DNA of 45,591 bases from a virus. The DNA lies in IMG/VR virus record IMGVR_UViG_3300046713_000269, positions 1 to 45,591 of that record. One strand, written 5' to 3'. Made by a program: the position numbers and the translations under genes. Of this stretch, positions 14,417 through 23,539 are shown piece by piece. The notes below the pieces were generated by a model. The model did not search any database. It was not told the origin of the DNA and worked only from the letters and a program-made list of their open reading frames with translations. Position 1 is the first letter of the stretch. Each line of letters starts with the position of its first letter.

Positions 14417-15651
14417 TCGGCGTTTATAGTGCCATTCCGCTCGAACCGAGCGGCTGCTTCTACTACCGGGTGCATGTGCCGCTTCGTGGAATCCAGGACG
14501 CGGGGCTGGGCCAGTATTACGTGGACACGGGCCGCGGACTGACGGAGAAGGAGCGGGCGATCGCCGCAGCGACGAGCGACATCGTTCTCTTCTACGCCTC
14601 GACAGGCGATGCGGTCACGGCGTCCATCAAGCAGCTGAAGGCGATGAAGTCCGGGTTCGCGGACGATGGGACGACGGTCATCCATCCGCCGAGCCTCGTG
14701 TTCGACATGGATGACAACCTCGACTTCGTCCATCCGTTCAACCACGCCTTCGTCCGTCTGGGGACCAGGAACTGGGACGGCGAGAAGCTGAACCCGGGCG
14801 ACGACCTGATGGGTCGTATCGGCGACGAGACGTTTCCGATCTGGGAAGACAAGAAGACGAAGAGCGATGGCTTCGAGTTCAACATCGCCATGAACCACGC
14901 GACGGTGCAGAACGCGCACATGAACGCGAGGCTGTGTGACGGCGTGACCGTGCCTTCGACGCACCTCATGGAATACTACAGGGACGAGCTCGGCGTGAAG
15001 AACCTCTACCAGTATCCGAACAGCGTCATTCCGGGCGACTATCCGAAGGCGCAGCTCGCACCTCGAACGGACGGCAAGGTGCGGATTCTCTGGCAAGGTG
15101 GTGGAAGCCACATGCCGGACTGGTTCCCGCTACGCGATGCCGTCAGGGAGGTCTGCGTCCGGTATCCGCAGGCCGTCTTCGTGATCTGGGGAACGAACTT
15201 CAGGTGGATTCACGACAACATCCCTGATGGGCAGATCGAGTTCGTGAACTGGGTCGGCTACGACGGCTACAAGGCGTATCGGACGCTGATTGATGCGGAC
15301 ATCAATCTGTGCCCGCTCGTGAACAACATCTTCAACCGCGGCAAGAGCTGCATCAAGTGGTACGAGGGCAGCATTCTCTCCCGACCGGAAGCGACGCTGG
15401 CTGCGAACGAGAGGCCGTATTCCGAGGAGATGGTGGACGGCGAGACCGGCCTGCTCTATGACCATCCGGATGAGTTCGTTCAGAAGCTCGGCGCGCTGAT
15501 CGAAAGCGCGGAGCTGCGTCAACGTCTCGGGGAGAACGCCAAGAAGTGGGTGTTGGAAAACAGGCTCTATACGAAGACAGCTGTTGGGCTCCATGAATTC
15601 TACCAGGAGCTTCGCGCTCGCAAGGAACGCGAGAGCCTGCTGGAGGTCTAG
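14413..15651 (+). CDS. GT-B glycosyltransferase
   Basis: 412 aa with two Rossmann-like halves. N-terminal half: GVYSAIPLEPSGCFYYRVHVPL and an acidic VFDMDDNLDF segment. C-terminal half: VRILWQGGGSHMPDWF, VFVIWG, then the sugar-nucleotide region (YEGSILSRPEATLA, DGETGLLYDHPDEF) and a long terminal helix, all typical of GT4-like retaining enzymes. It would transfer a sugar from a nucleotide donor. Encoded within the head-tail operon with a 4-bp overlap, so virion glycosylation is a reasonable inference. DNA-base glycosylation is less likely because no modified-base synthesis genes were seen. Confidence 0.82.
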   Translation: MIGVYSAIPLEPSGCFYYRVHVPLRGIQDAGLGQYYVDTGRGLTEKERAIAAATSDIVLFYASTGDAVTASIKQLKAMKSGFADDGTTVIHPPSLVFDMDDNLDFVHPFNHAFVRLGTRNWDGEKLNPGDDLMGRIGDETFPIWEDKKTKSDGFEFNIAMNHATVQNAHMNARLCDGVTVPSTHLMEYYRDELGVKNLYQYPNSVIPGDYPKAQLAPRTDGKVRILWQGGGSHMPDWFPLRDAVREVCVRYPQAVFVIWGTNFRWIHDNIPDGQIEFVNWVGYDGYKAYRTLIDADINLCPLVNNIFNRGKSCIKWYEGSILSRPEATLAANERPYSEEMVDGETGLLYDHPDEFVQKLGALIESAELRQRLGENAKKWVLENRLYTKTAVGLHEFYQELRARKERESLLEV

Positions 15652-16581
15652 GTGTCGAAGACACGGCTCGCAGCGACGCAGTACATCGCCCGAGCGTTGG
15701 GCGCAGAGGGCAACACGACGCAGCTGAATGCGGCGTCGGACGCCTTGCTTGCGGCGGTGCAGGAATGGAATCTGCGGAGGGACTGGCACTTCCTCCTGAT
15801 GGATACAGCGGACAGCTTCACCGTGGCTGGGTGTGCGAACACGGCGGGTGCGGTGACCACGACCACGACGGACGGATTTGCTGGGATCAACGTGGGCCAG
15901 ACCTTCACGGTGACCGACGGCGCACCTGCGGGCACGTACACGGTAGCCACGATCGTCTCGACGGCATCGATCACGGTGACCGGTGGCGGGGGTAACTTCG
16001 CCAGCGAGACGTTGACGTTCGCGACGGCGGACATTCCGACGATCGTTGGGACGGATACGTACAACCTTCCGACGCCGTTCAAGCGGCCGTACATCGCGCG
16101 GATCATCAGTGGAAGCGAGCGGAGCCTGGACTGGAAGGATCAGAAGGTGATCGACAAGATGTTCCAGAGCCAGAGTCCGCCGAGCCTTCCGGCGTTTTAC
16201 AACCTGTTCAACCGGTCGAGCTTCACGCAGGCGAGGCAGAACGGGAAGATCCGGCTGTTTCCCATTCCGAGTCTTGCGGAGACGCTGAGGGTTCGCTACT
16301 ACAGGCCGATCGCAGAGCCCGTCGGAGACAGCACGTTGCTGGATGTTCCGGACAGGTATATCTATGCGCTGCTGGAGACGGCACGGTGGCACTATTTGAA
16401 GAATCATGATGCCGAGACGGCACGGCTCGCCATGACAGATCAGAAGGCGGAACAGATGTTCCAGAGGTGCGCCGCGGATGACGAGGGCGAGACGGATGAT
16501 CGGGACATCGGATTCGTCGCCCAGGTCGATCATGCGATGCAGCACCAGATCATAACGGATGAGATTGCGGGGTGGCCGTAA
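15652..16581 (+). CDS. Head-tail adaptor / tail tubular protein
   Basis: 309 aa, GTG start after GGAGGTCTAG. Starts with TRLAATQYIARALG and a WNLRRDWHFLL helix, as do podoviral adaptor proteins of the T7 gp11/P22 gp4 type that sit below the portal. A beta-rich insertion occupies residues about 50-125. The C-terminal half has LRVRYYRPI and a helix (YIYALLETARWHYLKNHDAE) common in this family. Placed just before the nozzle gene as expected. Confidence 0.72.
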   Translation: MSKTRLAATQYIARALGAEGNTTQLNAASDALLAAVQEWNLRRDWHFLLMDTADSFTVAGCANTAGAVTTTTTDGFAGINVGQTFTVTDGAPAGTYTVATIVSTASITVTGGGGNFASETLTFATADIPTIVGTDTYNLPTPFKRPYIARIISGSERSLDWKDQKVIDKMFQSQSPPSLPAFYNLFNRSSFTQARQNGKIRLFPIPSLAETLRVRYYRPIAEPVGDSTLLDVPDRYIYALLETARWHYLKNHDAETARLAMTDQKAEQMFQRCAADDEGETDDRDIGFVAQVDHAMQHQIITDEIAGWP

Positions 16582-19118
16582 TGGCTGGGGAGCCCACAAC
16601 GCATGTCGAGCCCCTCGATCAGGGCCTGGTGACCGCAAGGGACCAGGCCCTGTTGCAACCCGGGGAGCTAGCGCGCGCCGACAACTGCGTCTACATGCCG
16701 AACGATCCGTGTATTCGGAAGACGAAGGGTCGGACGGTGTTCAATGCGACGCCCATCACCGGGGCTCCGATTGTGAAGGGGCTGCGGTTTCTGAATTTCG
16801 ATACGGCCACGCCGCTGCTGGTTGCGCATGTCGGAAGCGACTATCAGAGCACGACGATGACTGGCGAGACGGGCGGGCCGTTCGCAGCGCTGGCGACGGG
16901 GGTTGGAAGTGGCAATACGCTCGAAGCTGTCCAGTATAACGACAAGCACTACCTGCTGAATGGGGTTGGGCCGCAGAACTACGTCGTGAAGAGCGACGGG
17001 ACGACTCGGCTTCAGGGGCTGCAGCCGGTTGTGAATGCGCCGGTCGTTGGCTCAATCTCCGGCAGCTGGAATAACGCGACGGGCGTTGGATACTACTACT
17101 TCCTCACGGTAGAGCTGGTGAATCCCGATTCGGCGGATGAGATCGAGAGTGGGAATTTCGCCACGGATGGCGATCTGCTGGGTGCGGTTTTTCAGTATAC
17201 GTCGGCGAATATCACGACGACGAGCGTGACGGTGACCCGGCCCTACGTGAATGGGTCGCTGAGCTCGCTCAATCCGACGGCGACGCACTGGCGGATCTAC
17301 ATGGCGGGGCCGTATTCGAGCCCGCAGGCTCCGATCCGGAGCGATTTCTACAGTGTGGGCAGTTCGATCGATATTGGATCGTCGATCGTGACGATCGGAA
17401 ATACGCTTGCGACCGGGACGAACGATCGGGTGCCGACAGCGGATTCGATCCAGGCGTTCGGCGGGTGGACGAATCCGACGCGGGCAGAGGGGTCGACGGG
17501 CGCGGACTTTACCGGGGCGAATAACAATAGTGGGGCGACGACTGCGGCGCAGAATGTTTCGACCAGGTGGCGGACGTTTGGGTTTGCTGGGCTGACCGGC
17601 ACGTTCAATGGGATCACAGTGCTGGCGAAGGTTCGTGGGCGTGATGCGCCCATCACCCAATTCAAGCTCGGGATTCGGTTGAGCTGGGATGGCGGGGTGA
17701 GCCTGACGAACGAGCAGACGATTACGTGTGATGTAAGCGGGTCGAGCTTCTATGACCGGGCGCAGAGCTTTGCCAGCTGGCGCATTCTGACGTTCGGCGG
17801 ACCGAACAATCCGTGGGGCCGGGCCTGGAACCTGGGAACAGAATTCACGGATGCGAACTTCGGCGTGATCGTTCGATACGCAGGGAGCAGTGGTCCGAAT
17901 ATCGAACTCGACTATGTGAAGGTTACGGTTCACAGCGCGTCGAGTGCGGCGAATGCGCTGCAGATCACGAAGGGGAGGCAATTCCCGGTTTCGGTCATCA
18001 GCGTGGCGGGCATCACCACCGTTCAGAGCAGCCACGGATTGCCGCCGGTTGCGACGACGGGCGAGATCTTCGAAGACCAATTCGTGACGAACGATGTGGC
18101 GGATGCGAGTCGGATTACCTATAGCTTGCCGACGCAGCCGGATTACTTTCCGCTGCTCTACTTCATCAACTTCGAGACGAAGCAGACGGACGAGGTGACG
18201 CTCGTCAAACGTCTCGGGGACAAGTTGCTCGTGGGGCAGAAGACCCAGCTCTTTCGGGTGAACTATCTACCGCGGGAAACGGACAGCGAATTCGACCGTG
18301 GACGCTGCTACGAGACGATCAGCGAAGGGCAGGGCGTTGTGGGCGTTCAGGCTGCGGCAACGTTCACTGCGCCTGGGGGGCCGCTTCTCATGGCGTTCGT
18401 CTCCTATTCCGGGATTCATGCGACGGATGGGTTCCAGGTGGATACGCTGGTGGATGACCTGGATTGGCAGAACACGGTGGATCTGCCGACCGCGGCGGAT
18501 ACGACGGACTATCTGAAGAATTGCATCCTGGTGGACTATCCACAGAACTACTGGCTGGTGCTCTACTACACGCCGACCGGCGGAACGACGAATACGAAGG
18601 CGCTGGTGCTGCACTACCACCCGAGTCAGAGGAAGCCGAGCGGGAAGTTGAAGGTGACGGGGCCGCTCACCGTGGCTGCGCTCAGCGCGACGCTCGGGAG
18701 AGTGAATGACTCTCCGGTTCTGCTCACGGGCTCGACGGGCGGGGTGGTGTATGTCGAGGACCGCGGCTACACCCAGAACCAAGGCGGGACGCTCGCTGTC
18801 GACCTCCGGACGAGGGAGATGTATCCCTGGGGCATGGACGAGACGGGGACGGTTGAGGGGTTGCTCATCCGACACGACCAGGATGCGACAAGCACGGTCA
18901 CCGTGCAGCCGAGGCTGCGTGAGGCAGACAATGCGCAGACCACGGGCGAGACGCCCGTGACGTTCACGACGGCGCAGGCGGGGTGCGCGAGCTTGGACTT
19001 TCATTTCTTCTGCGACAGCTGGCAGCTGCAGCTCACGGAGCCTGGTGCGGATGGTGGGGCTGGGATGAGGATCTCGGCCATTCTCGCGACTGTGGTCTCG
19101 CACGGAGCTCCGGAGTAG
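16581..19118 (+). CDS. Tail nozzle / tail tubular protein
   Basis: About 845 aa, beta-rich throughout. It opens with HVEPLDQGLVTARDQALLQP and LARADNCVYMPNDPCIRKTKG, the pattern of podoviral nozzle proteins that form a beta-propeller-like barrel under the adaptor. A large inserted beta-sandwich (residues about 290-460) carries a surface-type STGADFTGANNNSG segment. Later strands (DKLLVGQKTQLFRV, CYETISEGQGVVG) fit the platform domain. ATG at 16581 overlaps the adaptor stop. Confidence 0.75.
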   Translation: MAGEPTTHVEPLDQGLVTARDQALLQPGELARADNCVYMPNDPCIRKTKGRTVFNATPITGAPIVKGLRFLNFDTATPLLVAHVGSDYQSTTMTGETGGPFAALATGVGSGNTLEAVQYNDKHYLLNGVGPQNYVVKSDGTTRLQGLQPVVNAPVVGSISGSWNNATGVGYYYFLTVELVNPDSADEIESGNFATDGDLLGAVFQYTSANITTTSVTVTRPYVNGSLSSLNPTATHWRIYMAGPYSSPQAPIRSDFYSVGSSIDIGSSIVTIGNTLATGTNDRVPTADSIQAFGGWTNPTRAEGSTGADFTGANNNSGATTAAQNVSTRWRTFGFAGLTGTFNGITVLAKVRGRDAPITQFKLGIRLSWDGGVSLTNEQTITCDVSGSSFYDRAQSFASWRILTFGGPNNPWGRAWNLGTEFTDANFGVIVRYAGSSGPNIELDYVKVTVHSASSAANALQITKGRQFPVSVISVAGITTVQSSHGLPPVATTGEIFEDQFVTNDVADASRITYSLPTQPDYFPLLYFINFETKQTDEVTLVKRLGDKLLVGQKTQLFRVNYLPRETDSEFDRGRCYETISEGQGVVGVQAAATFTAPGGPLLMAFVSYSGIHATDGFQVDTLVDDLDWQNTVDLPTAADTTDYLKNCILVDYPQNYWLVLYYTPTGGTTNTKALVLHYHPSQRKPSGKLKVTGPLTVAALSATLGRVNDSPVLLTGSTGGVVYVEDRGYTQNQGGTLAVDLRTREMYPWGMDETGTVEGLLIRHDQDATSTVTVQPRLREADNAQTTGETPVTFTTAQAGCASLDFHFFCDSWQLQLTEPGADGGAGMRISAILATVVSHGAPE

Positions 19119-19120
19119 CG

Positions 19121-21550
19121 ATGCGCCACTACCAGTCCATGCGGGTTCCGCCCTTCGTCGATGCGAATCTGCGCGGCGAACTCAGAAAGCTCGACCAGTG
19201 GGCGCGGATGATGAGCACGCAGAATGCGCGGACCGTCACCCTGCCCCAGGGGACGCCGAGCGGGAGTGTGGGGGCGAACCTGGGGGATTACCTGTATCTG
19301 CCTGGAAGGGATGCGGGCCAGATCAGCTTTAAGCGGGTCAGGTTCCAGGCGAAGGCGATGCCTTCGGGTGGAACGAATGTTCCGGATACGAATCAGAGCG
19401 GCTTCGGGCTTATGAGCACGCTGAGCCCTGACGGGTTGACGAGCGTGAACTTCTGGATCGAGGGGAGCGGTGCAAATCTGCCGCTTCGAACCGTCCGAGA
19501 GTGGGTCTTCCCCGCGTTCAATGAGGTTGAAGGAGAAACTGCTGGCGTTCACTACTTCGTTGACGCGAGCGATTACCAGTCGGTTCAGTTCAAGACACTC
19601 AACCAGTGCCGATGGGTTGCGGGGACGAGCGGCGGTGAGGGCTGGTTGGATATTACGGGCACTCGGATGATGCAGTGGACGACCGAGAACATGCTCGGGA
19701 ACCGGAACGCGACGACTCATGCGCAGACGGCGACGAGGCCGGTCGTGCAGATTCCGGGGTTGGATGTGCTGAGCGGCCTGGTTCCGGCGTCATCTTCGCG
19801 AGACTTCAGCCATACGCTGGGCATCATCCGGAGCACGCTAACCGGAAGTGCGCCGACAACGACGCCGTTCGAGATCGGCGGGGTTGTGTATGGCGGAGAT
19901 ACACAGAAGGAGCTCTACACGACGCCGGGTGGGGCGCATGGAACGTATCCGGGGCCGACGCAGAACGATTTGCTGCAGTGGAATCCGGCGTTCACGATCG
20001 TCGGAGATGTGACCATCGGCAGTCCGACGATCATCAACATCACGAGCACCGCGGGTTTGAAGGTTGGGATGCGCGTTCGAGATGTACGAACGAGCGCGTC
20101 GTATGTTGAACGGTTCATCAAGACGGTTCTGACGATCAACTCCATCGAGACGAGCGCGGACTTCAGTGAGATTGCGAACCTGACCTTCGTCTGCCATGGG
20201 CCAACCTGGATCTCGACCGTCTCGATCACAGGAATTCAACATAGCAACCTGACAGGGCTCGTTGATCCGGCAGATGACCATACGCAGTATGTGAACTTGA
20301 ATGGACGCACCAATGGTCAATGGATCGGAAACTATGCCACTACACCTCCAGTTCATCCGACTGCCGGGAAATATGACTTCGGCATCTCGGGTGGGCAGCT
20401 GTTGCTTGATCCGAATGACCAGGACTTCACACCTGTTGCCGGGAAGGGATTTGATCTGCGAACGAAGCCGACCAGCGCGGTTGCTGGAGCTGCACGGTTC
20501 TTCTACAGCGTTGACTCGCAGACGACAGGCGGCTTGTCGGCCGCCTCGGACTATACGATTCAGGGGACGTATAACGGATCGACCGCGCTCATCTTGCGGG
20601 GGATTCAGTTTACAAGCCTGAGCTTGGGCGTTGGTGGGACGAGCACTGTTACAGAGTTCACCTGCTCGTTCTTCTCAATCTCGGCACCGACGATCTCCGG
20701 TGGATCGATTGGGCGTATGGCCGGGAGTCGGTATTCGATCTCGGCTTCGACGACGGCGCACTCGATGACGAACGGCCTGTCAGGGATCGAGATCTTGCTT
20801 GGACCGAATGCGCTGACCGGAAACATGATCGGCGTGAATGTGAGCGCTGTTAGCTCCAGCACGGCGACCGGAGCGTGTGCGTTCTATGGGTATCTGATTG
20901 GGAATGGAAGCAGTATCCCGTTCAACGACACAGGTATTACGGATTGGCGCGGGCTACACGTTCCGAATCGGCCAACGAATCCGACCGGGACGATTCGAGG
21001 GCTGTCGATCGGCGACATCATGTCGCATCACGTCGGAGAGTTTCGGTTCGGCTCGACGGCGAATCCCGCGCACATGGCGGACTTCGCTGCGGGGACGACG
21101 GGACTCGCTCCGATTCGGCTCGCGGCTGGGACGAATCTCACAGCGGCTGCGGCGGGGTGCGTGGAATACGACGGGACGGATCTCATGTTCACCCACGGAG
21201 ATGCCGTTCGGACGAAGGTCGTCACGCAGCGCGGGGCAGTGAATGCGGTTGGGCAGACGGCGGCGGTTGGGGCGACGACGGTCTATGCGGCCCCAGCTGC
21301 GGGGTATTACGTGCTGCACTACACGCTGGAGATGACGGCGTTCACCGCGGGGACGATCCAGATGCAGGTGAACTACACGGACGATATTGGCGCGACGAAC
21401 CAGACGGGAGCTGCGGTCGCCGCGCTCGGGCGGGACCGCGGGGCGTTCGAGGTGTACGTGAATGGAGCACAGAACATCCAGTACCAGACGAACGCGGTCG
21501 GTTTCACCGGGACGTACACCGTGAGAGCGAGGCTCGAATACCTTGGCTAA
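19121..21550 (+). CDS. Tail fibre / receptor-binding protein
   Basis: 809 aa. ATG at 19121 preceded by CCGGAG. Contains the collar motif typical of trimeric fibres, IQHSNLTGLVDPADDHTQY (residues about 370-388), followed by a repetitive Ser/Thr/Gly beta-helix or shaft, and a C-terminal beta-sandwich (GYYVLHYTLEMTAF to YTVRARLEYLG). The last domain resembles the separate protein at 12482. It probably recognises surface carbohydrate; no endosialidase or chaperone motif was seen. Confidence 0.82.
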   Translation: MRHYQSMRVPPFVDANLRGELRKLDQWARMMSTQNARTVTLPQGTPSGSVGANLGDYLYLPGRDAGQISFKRVRFQAKAMPSGGTNVPDTNQSGFGLMSTLSPDGLTSVNFWIEGSGANLPLRTVREWVFPAFNEVEGETAGVHYFVDASDYQSVQFKTLNQCRWVAGTSGGEGWLDITGTRMMQWTTENMLGNRNATTHAQTATRPVVQIPGLDVLSGLVPASSSRDFSHTLGIIRSTLTGSAPTTTPFEIGGVVYGGDTQKELYTTPGGAHGTYPGPTQNDLLQWNPAFTIVGDVTIGSPTIINITSTAGLKVGMRVRDVRTSASYVERFIKTVLTINSIETSADFSEIANLTFVCHGPTWISTVSITGIQHSNLTGLVDPADDHTQYVNLNGRTNGQWIGNYATTPPVHPTAGKYDFGISGGQLLLDPNDQDFTPVAGKGFDLRTKPTSAVAGAARFFYSVDSQTTGGLSAASDYTIQGTYNGSTALILRGIQFTSLSLGVGGTSTVTEFTCSFFSISAPTISGGSIGRMAGSRYSISASTTAHSMTNGLSGIEILLGPNALTGNMIGVNVSAVSSSTATGACAFYGYLIGNGSSIPFNDTGITDWRGLHVPNRPTNPTGTIRGLSIGDIMSHHVGEFRFGSTANPAHMADFAAGTTGLAPIRLAAGTNLTAAAAGCVEYDGTDLMFTHGDAVRTKVVTQRGAVNAVGQTAAVGATTVYAAPAAGYYVLHYTLEMTAFTAGTIQMQVNYTDDIGATNQTGAAVAALGRDRGAFEVYVNGAQNIQYQTNAVGFTGTYTVRARLEYLG

Positions 21551-21860
21551 CAAGACGCAGGCGAAGGCCGTGATTGACTCGGCAGCGGCGCTTGTCAAGA
21601 CAGATGTCGACAACCTCCCAGTTGGAGTAGACATCTCTACGGGAAGCATGATGTTCACGCCGACGAGGTGGGAACTGCGGCTGAATGCGACGACACAGGC
21701 TGCTGCGGATACGCTGGCGACTCAGATCGAAACGGCGCTGACAGCTGCTCTTCGGCCGTGGCAGGAGAAGCGGGGAGGTCGCAGGGCCGATGATGGCGTG
21801 TCGGCGAAGTTCATCACGATCACGACATCGACGGGAAGCTACACGATTCTGGGGTTCTAG
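21543..21860 (+). CDS. Hypothetical protein, 105 aa
   Basis: TTG start overlapping the fibre stop; no ATG is available near the overlap. N-terminal helix (TQAKAVIDSAAALVKTDVDNL) and strand-rich C-terminus (AKFITITTSTGSYTILGF). Not recognised. Possibly a small baseplate or fibre-associated protein from its position. Confidence 0.65.
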   Translation: MANKTQAKAVIDSAAALVKTDVDNLPVGVDISTGSMMFTPTRWELRLNATTQAAADTLATQIETALTAALRPWQEKRGGRRADDGVSAKFITITTSTGSYTILGF

Positions 21861-21870
21861 GAGGCCATGG

Positions 21871-22380
21871 ATGGCTGACTACGCGAAGGATCTGGCCAGC
21901 AAGTTCGGGGTCGGCCAGCAAATGACGGATACGCAGAGGCTGTATCAGTTTCTGCTGCAGAGTCCTCAGTTCCAGCAGGCGATGACGGAGAACAACCTGG
22001 CTGGAGCTCAGGCCAGCAACGACATCAGTGCCGGGCTCTCGCAGCGGGGGCTGAGCACGAGTGGGATCGGAACGGTCGCCGGTGCGCTCGGGAAGAGCGC
22101 GTCGAGCTTCGGAGCCAGCGCCTTGAAGGGCGGGCTGTTCGGCACGGCTGGGAGTATGGCGAGCCAGAATCTGCTCGCTCGGCTCCAGGCGTATTCGAGC
22201 TATAAGAATGCGAAGGCGAGCCAGCCGAGCTTCCTGGAAGGCCTGGCGGGCGGCGTGCTGAGCGCTGGCGGTGCGGTGCTCGCTGGGCCTGCGGGTGCGG
22301 CGATCTTCGGTGGCGGGGCGAAGCCGATGCCGGGACCCATGCAGCCGGGGCAGGAACGCCCGATGTATAGCGGAGGCTGA
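21871..22380 (+). CDS. Internal virion (ejection) protein, 169 aa
   Basis: ATG at 21871 after TAGGAGG. Ala/Gly/Ser-rich with a hydrophobic C-terminal stretch (LAGGVLSAGGAVLAGPAGAA), the pattern of the smaller ejection proteins that line the DNA channel on infection. It is the first of three such genes in a row, as in podoviruses with three internal core proteins. Confidence 0.65.
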   Translation: MADYAKDLASKFGVGQQMTDTQRLYQFLLQSPQFQQAMTENNLAGAQASNDISAGLSQRGLSTSGIGTVAGALGKSASSFGASALKGGLFGTAGSMASQNLLARLQAYSSYKNAKASQPSFLEGLAGGVLSAGGAVLAGPAGAAIFGGGAKPMPGPMQPGQERPMYSGG

Positions 22381-22381
22381 C

Positions 22382-23536
22382 ATGCCCACCGAGACGAAGA
22401 AGAAATCAGATACGAAGATGGCGAGCCAGTACAACAGGCCGGAGGGACCGCTGTTCGGCGGGTTCAATCCGGCGATGCCGGGCGACACGCTGGCGAAGCC
22501 GGTGTTCACGGCGCCGACGATCCCTGCGGCGCAGGATGCGGGCTATCAGGCGGGGAAGCAGGCGTTCGGCCCGAGCTCGACGTTCACGTTCACACAGAGT
22601 CCGAGTGCGGCGGTCAGCGAGACGTTCAAGTCGAGTATTGCGGAAAAGGGTCCGACGGAGTCGAGCGGCACGCCTGGCATGATGGCGTTCGATCCGATTC
22701 CGCCGCCCCTGAGCTCGTCGGATATTGCGAGCGCGTTCCAGCCGCTGTTCTCGGAGATCCAGAGTCAGGTGGCTCCGCCGCACCAGGTCGCGCCGCCGCC
22801 GACTCCGGCGATGGCGACGTTTCTGAGTGTGCTGGCTGGGAGTCTTGGGGCGCAGCTGACGAAGAACCCGGCGGTGCAGGACAGCATCATGCGCACCTTG
22901 GCTGAGAATGAGCAGCGAAGGAAGGCGATCGAAGATCAGAATTATGCGAACGATGCGGTCTTCAATCAGCAAAAGGCGAGTCAACGTCTCGCGGCTACGG
23001 GGAAGGTGATCGAGGCGGAGCTGGATTCGGCCATCAAGGCGAACGATATGGACCGGGTGATGAAGGCGCAGCAGAACCTGGAAAAGCTGAAGGGCTACCT
23101 GGATATCCAGAACACCCAGGCCCGCGAGACGTCTGAGTTCAACCAGGCCGTGAAGGTTGAACAGATGAAGACCGATGCGCAGGATGCGAAGGATGCGAAG
23201 GGCCTTGATCCGAAGGACTACATCTCCAGGCGCGGAGATCTCATCAAGTCGAAGCTCCCGGAACGCGGGGGCGTGATGGGCAAGATCTCGGAGGCGATCA
23301 CGGGGCCGAAGATGACGAAGGCCATGGAAGTCGCACGCGTGGACAAGGAGGGGCTGAGCTCCGGGAATCCGAACACGGTGAAGATCGCGCAGCGGAACAT
23401 CCTGCAGGATGCGATGAAGCTCGCTGGCGTGGACATGGCGACCATCGATAAGAAGGGGTTCGAGAAGCTGAAGGCGAAGCTGAAGGAAGTCTGGGATATC
23501 ACGCCCGAAGAGCTGGGCCTAGAAATGAGTGAATAG
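22382..23536 (+). CDS. Internal virion (ejection) protein, 384 aa
   Basis: Pro/Gln-rich N-terminal third, then long charged helices (LAENEQRRKAIEDQ, QRLAATGKVIEAELDSAIKA, MKAQQNLEKLKGYLD) with coiled-coil heptads, and a helical C-terminus. Size, composition and place between the small and the large ejection proteins fit an inner-core protein. No enzymatic motif seen. Confidence 0.68.
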   Translation: MPTETKKKSDTKMASQYNRPEGPLFGGFNPAMPGDTLAKPVFTAPTIPAAQDAGYQAGKQAFGPSSTFTFTQSPSAAVSETFKSSIAEKGPTESSGTPGMMAFDPIPPPLSSSDIASAFQPLFSEIQSQVAPPHQVAPPPTPAMATFLSVLAGSLGAQLTKNPAVQDSIMRTLAENEQRRKAIEDQNYANDAVFNQQKASQRLAATGKVIEAELDSAIKANDMDRVMKAQQNLEKLKGYLDIQNTQARETSEFNQAVKVEQMKTDAQDAKDAKGLDPKDYISRRGDLIKSKLPERGGVMGKISEAITGPKMTKAMEVARVDKEGLSSGNPNTVKIAQRNILQDAMKLAGVDMATIDKKGFEKLKAKLKEVWDITPEELGLEMSE

Positions 23537-23539
23537 CCC

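Noticed and set aside
15130-16638. Long antisense frame (502 codons) opposite the glycosyltransferase and adaptor genes
   Set aside because: Arg/His/Pro-rich low-complexity product expected from GC-rich antisense; the plus-strand genes have motifs and ribosome sites.
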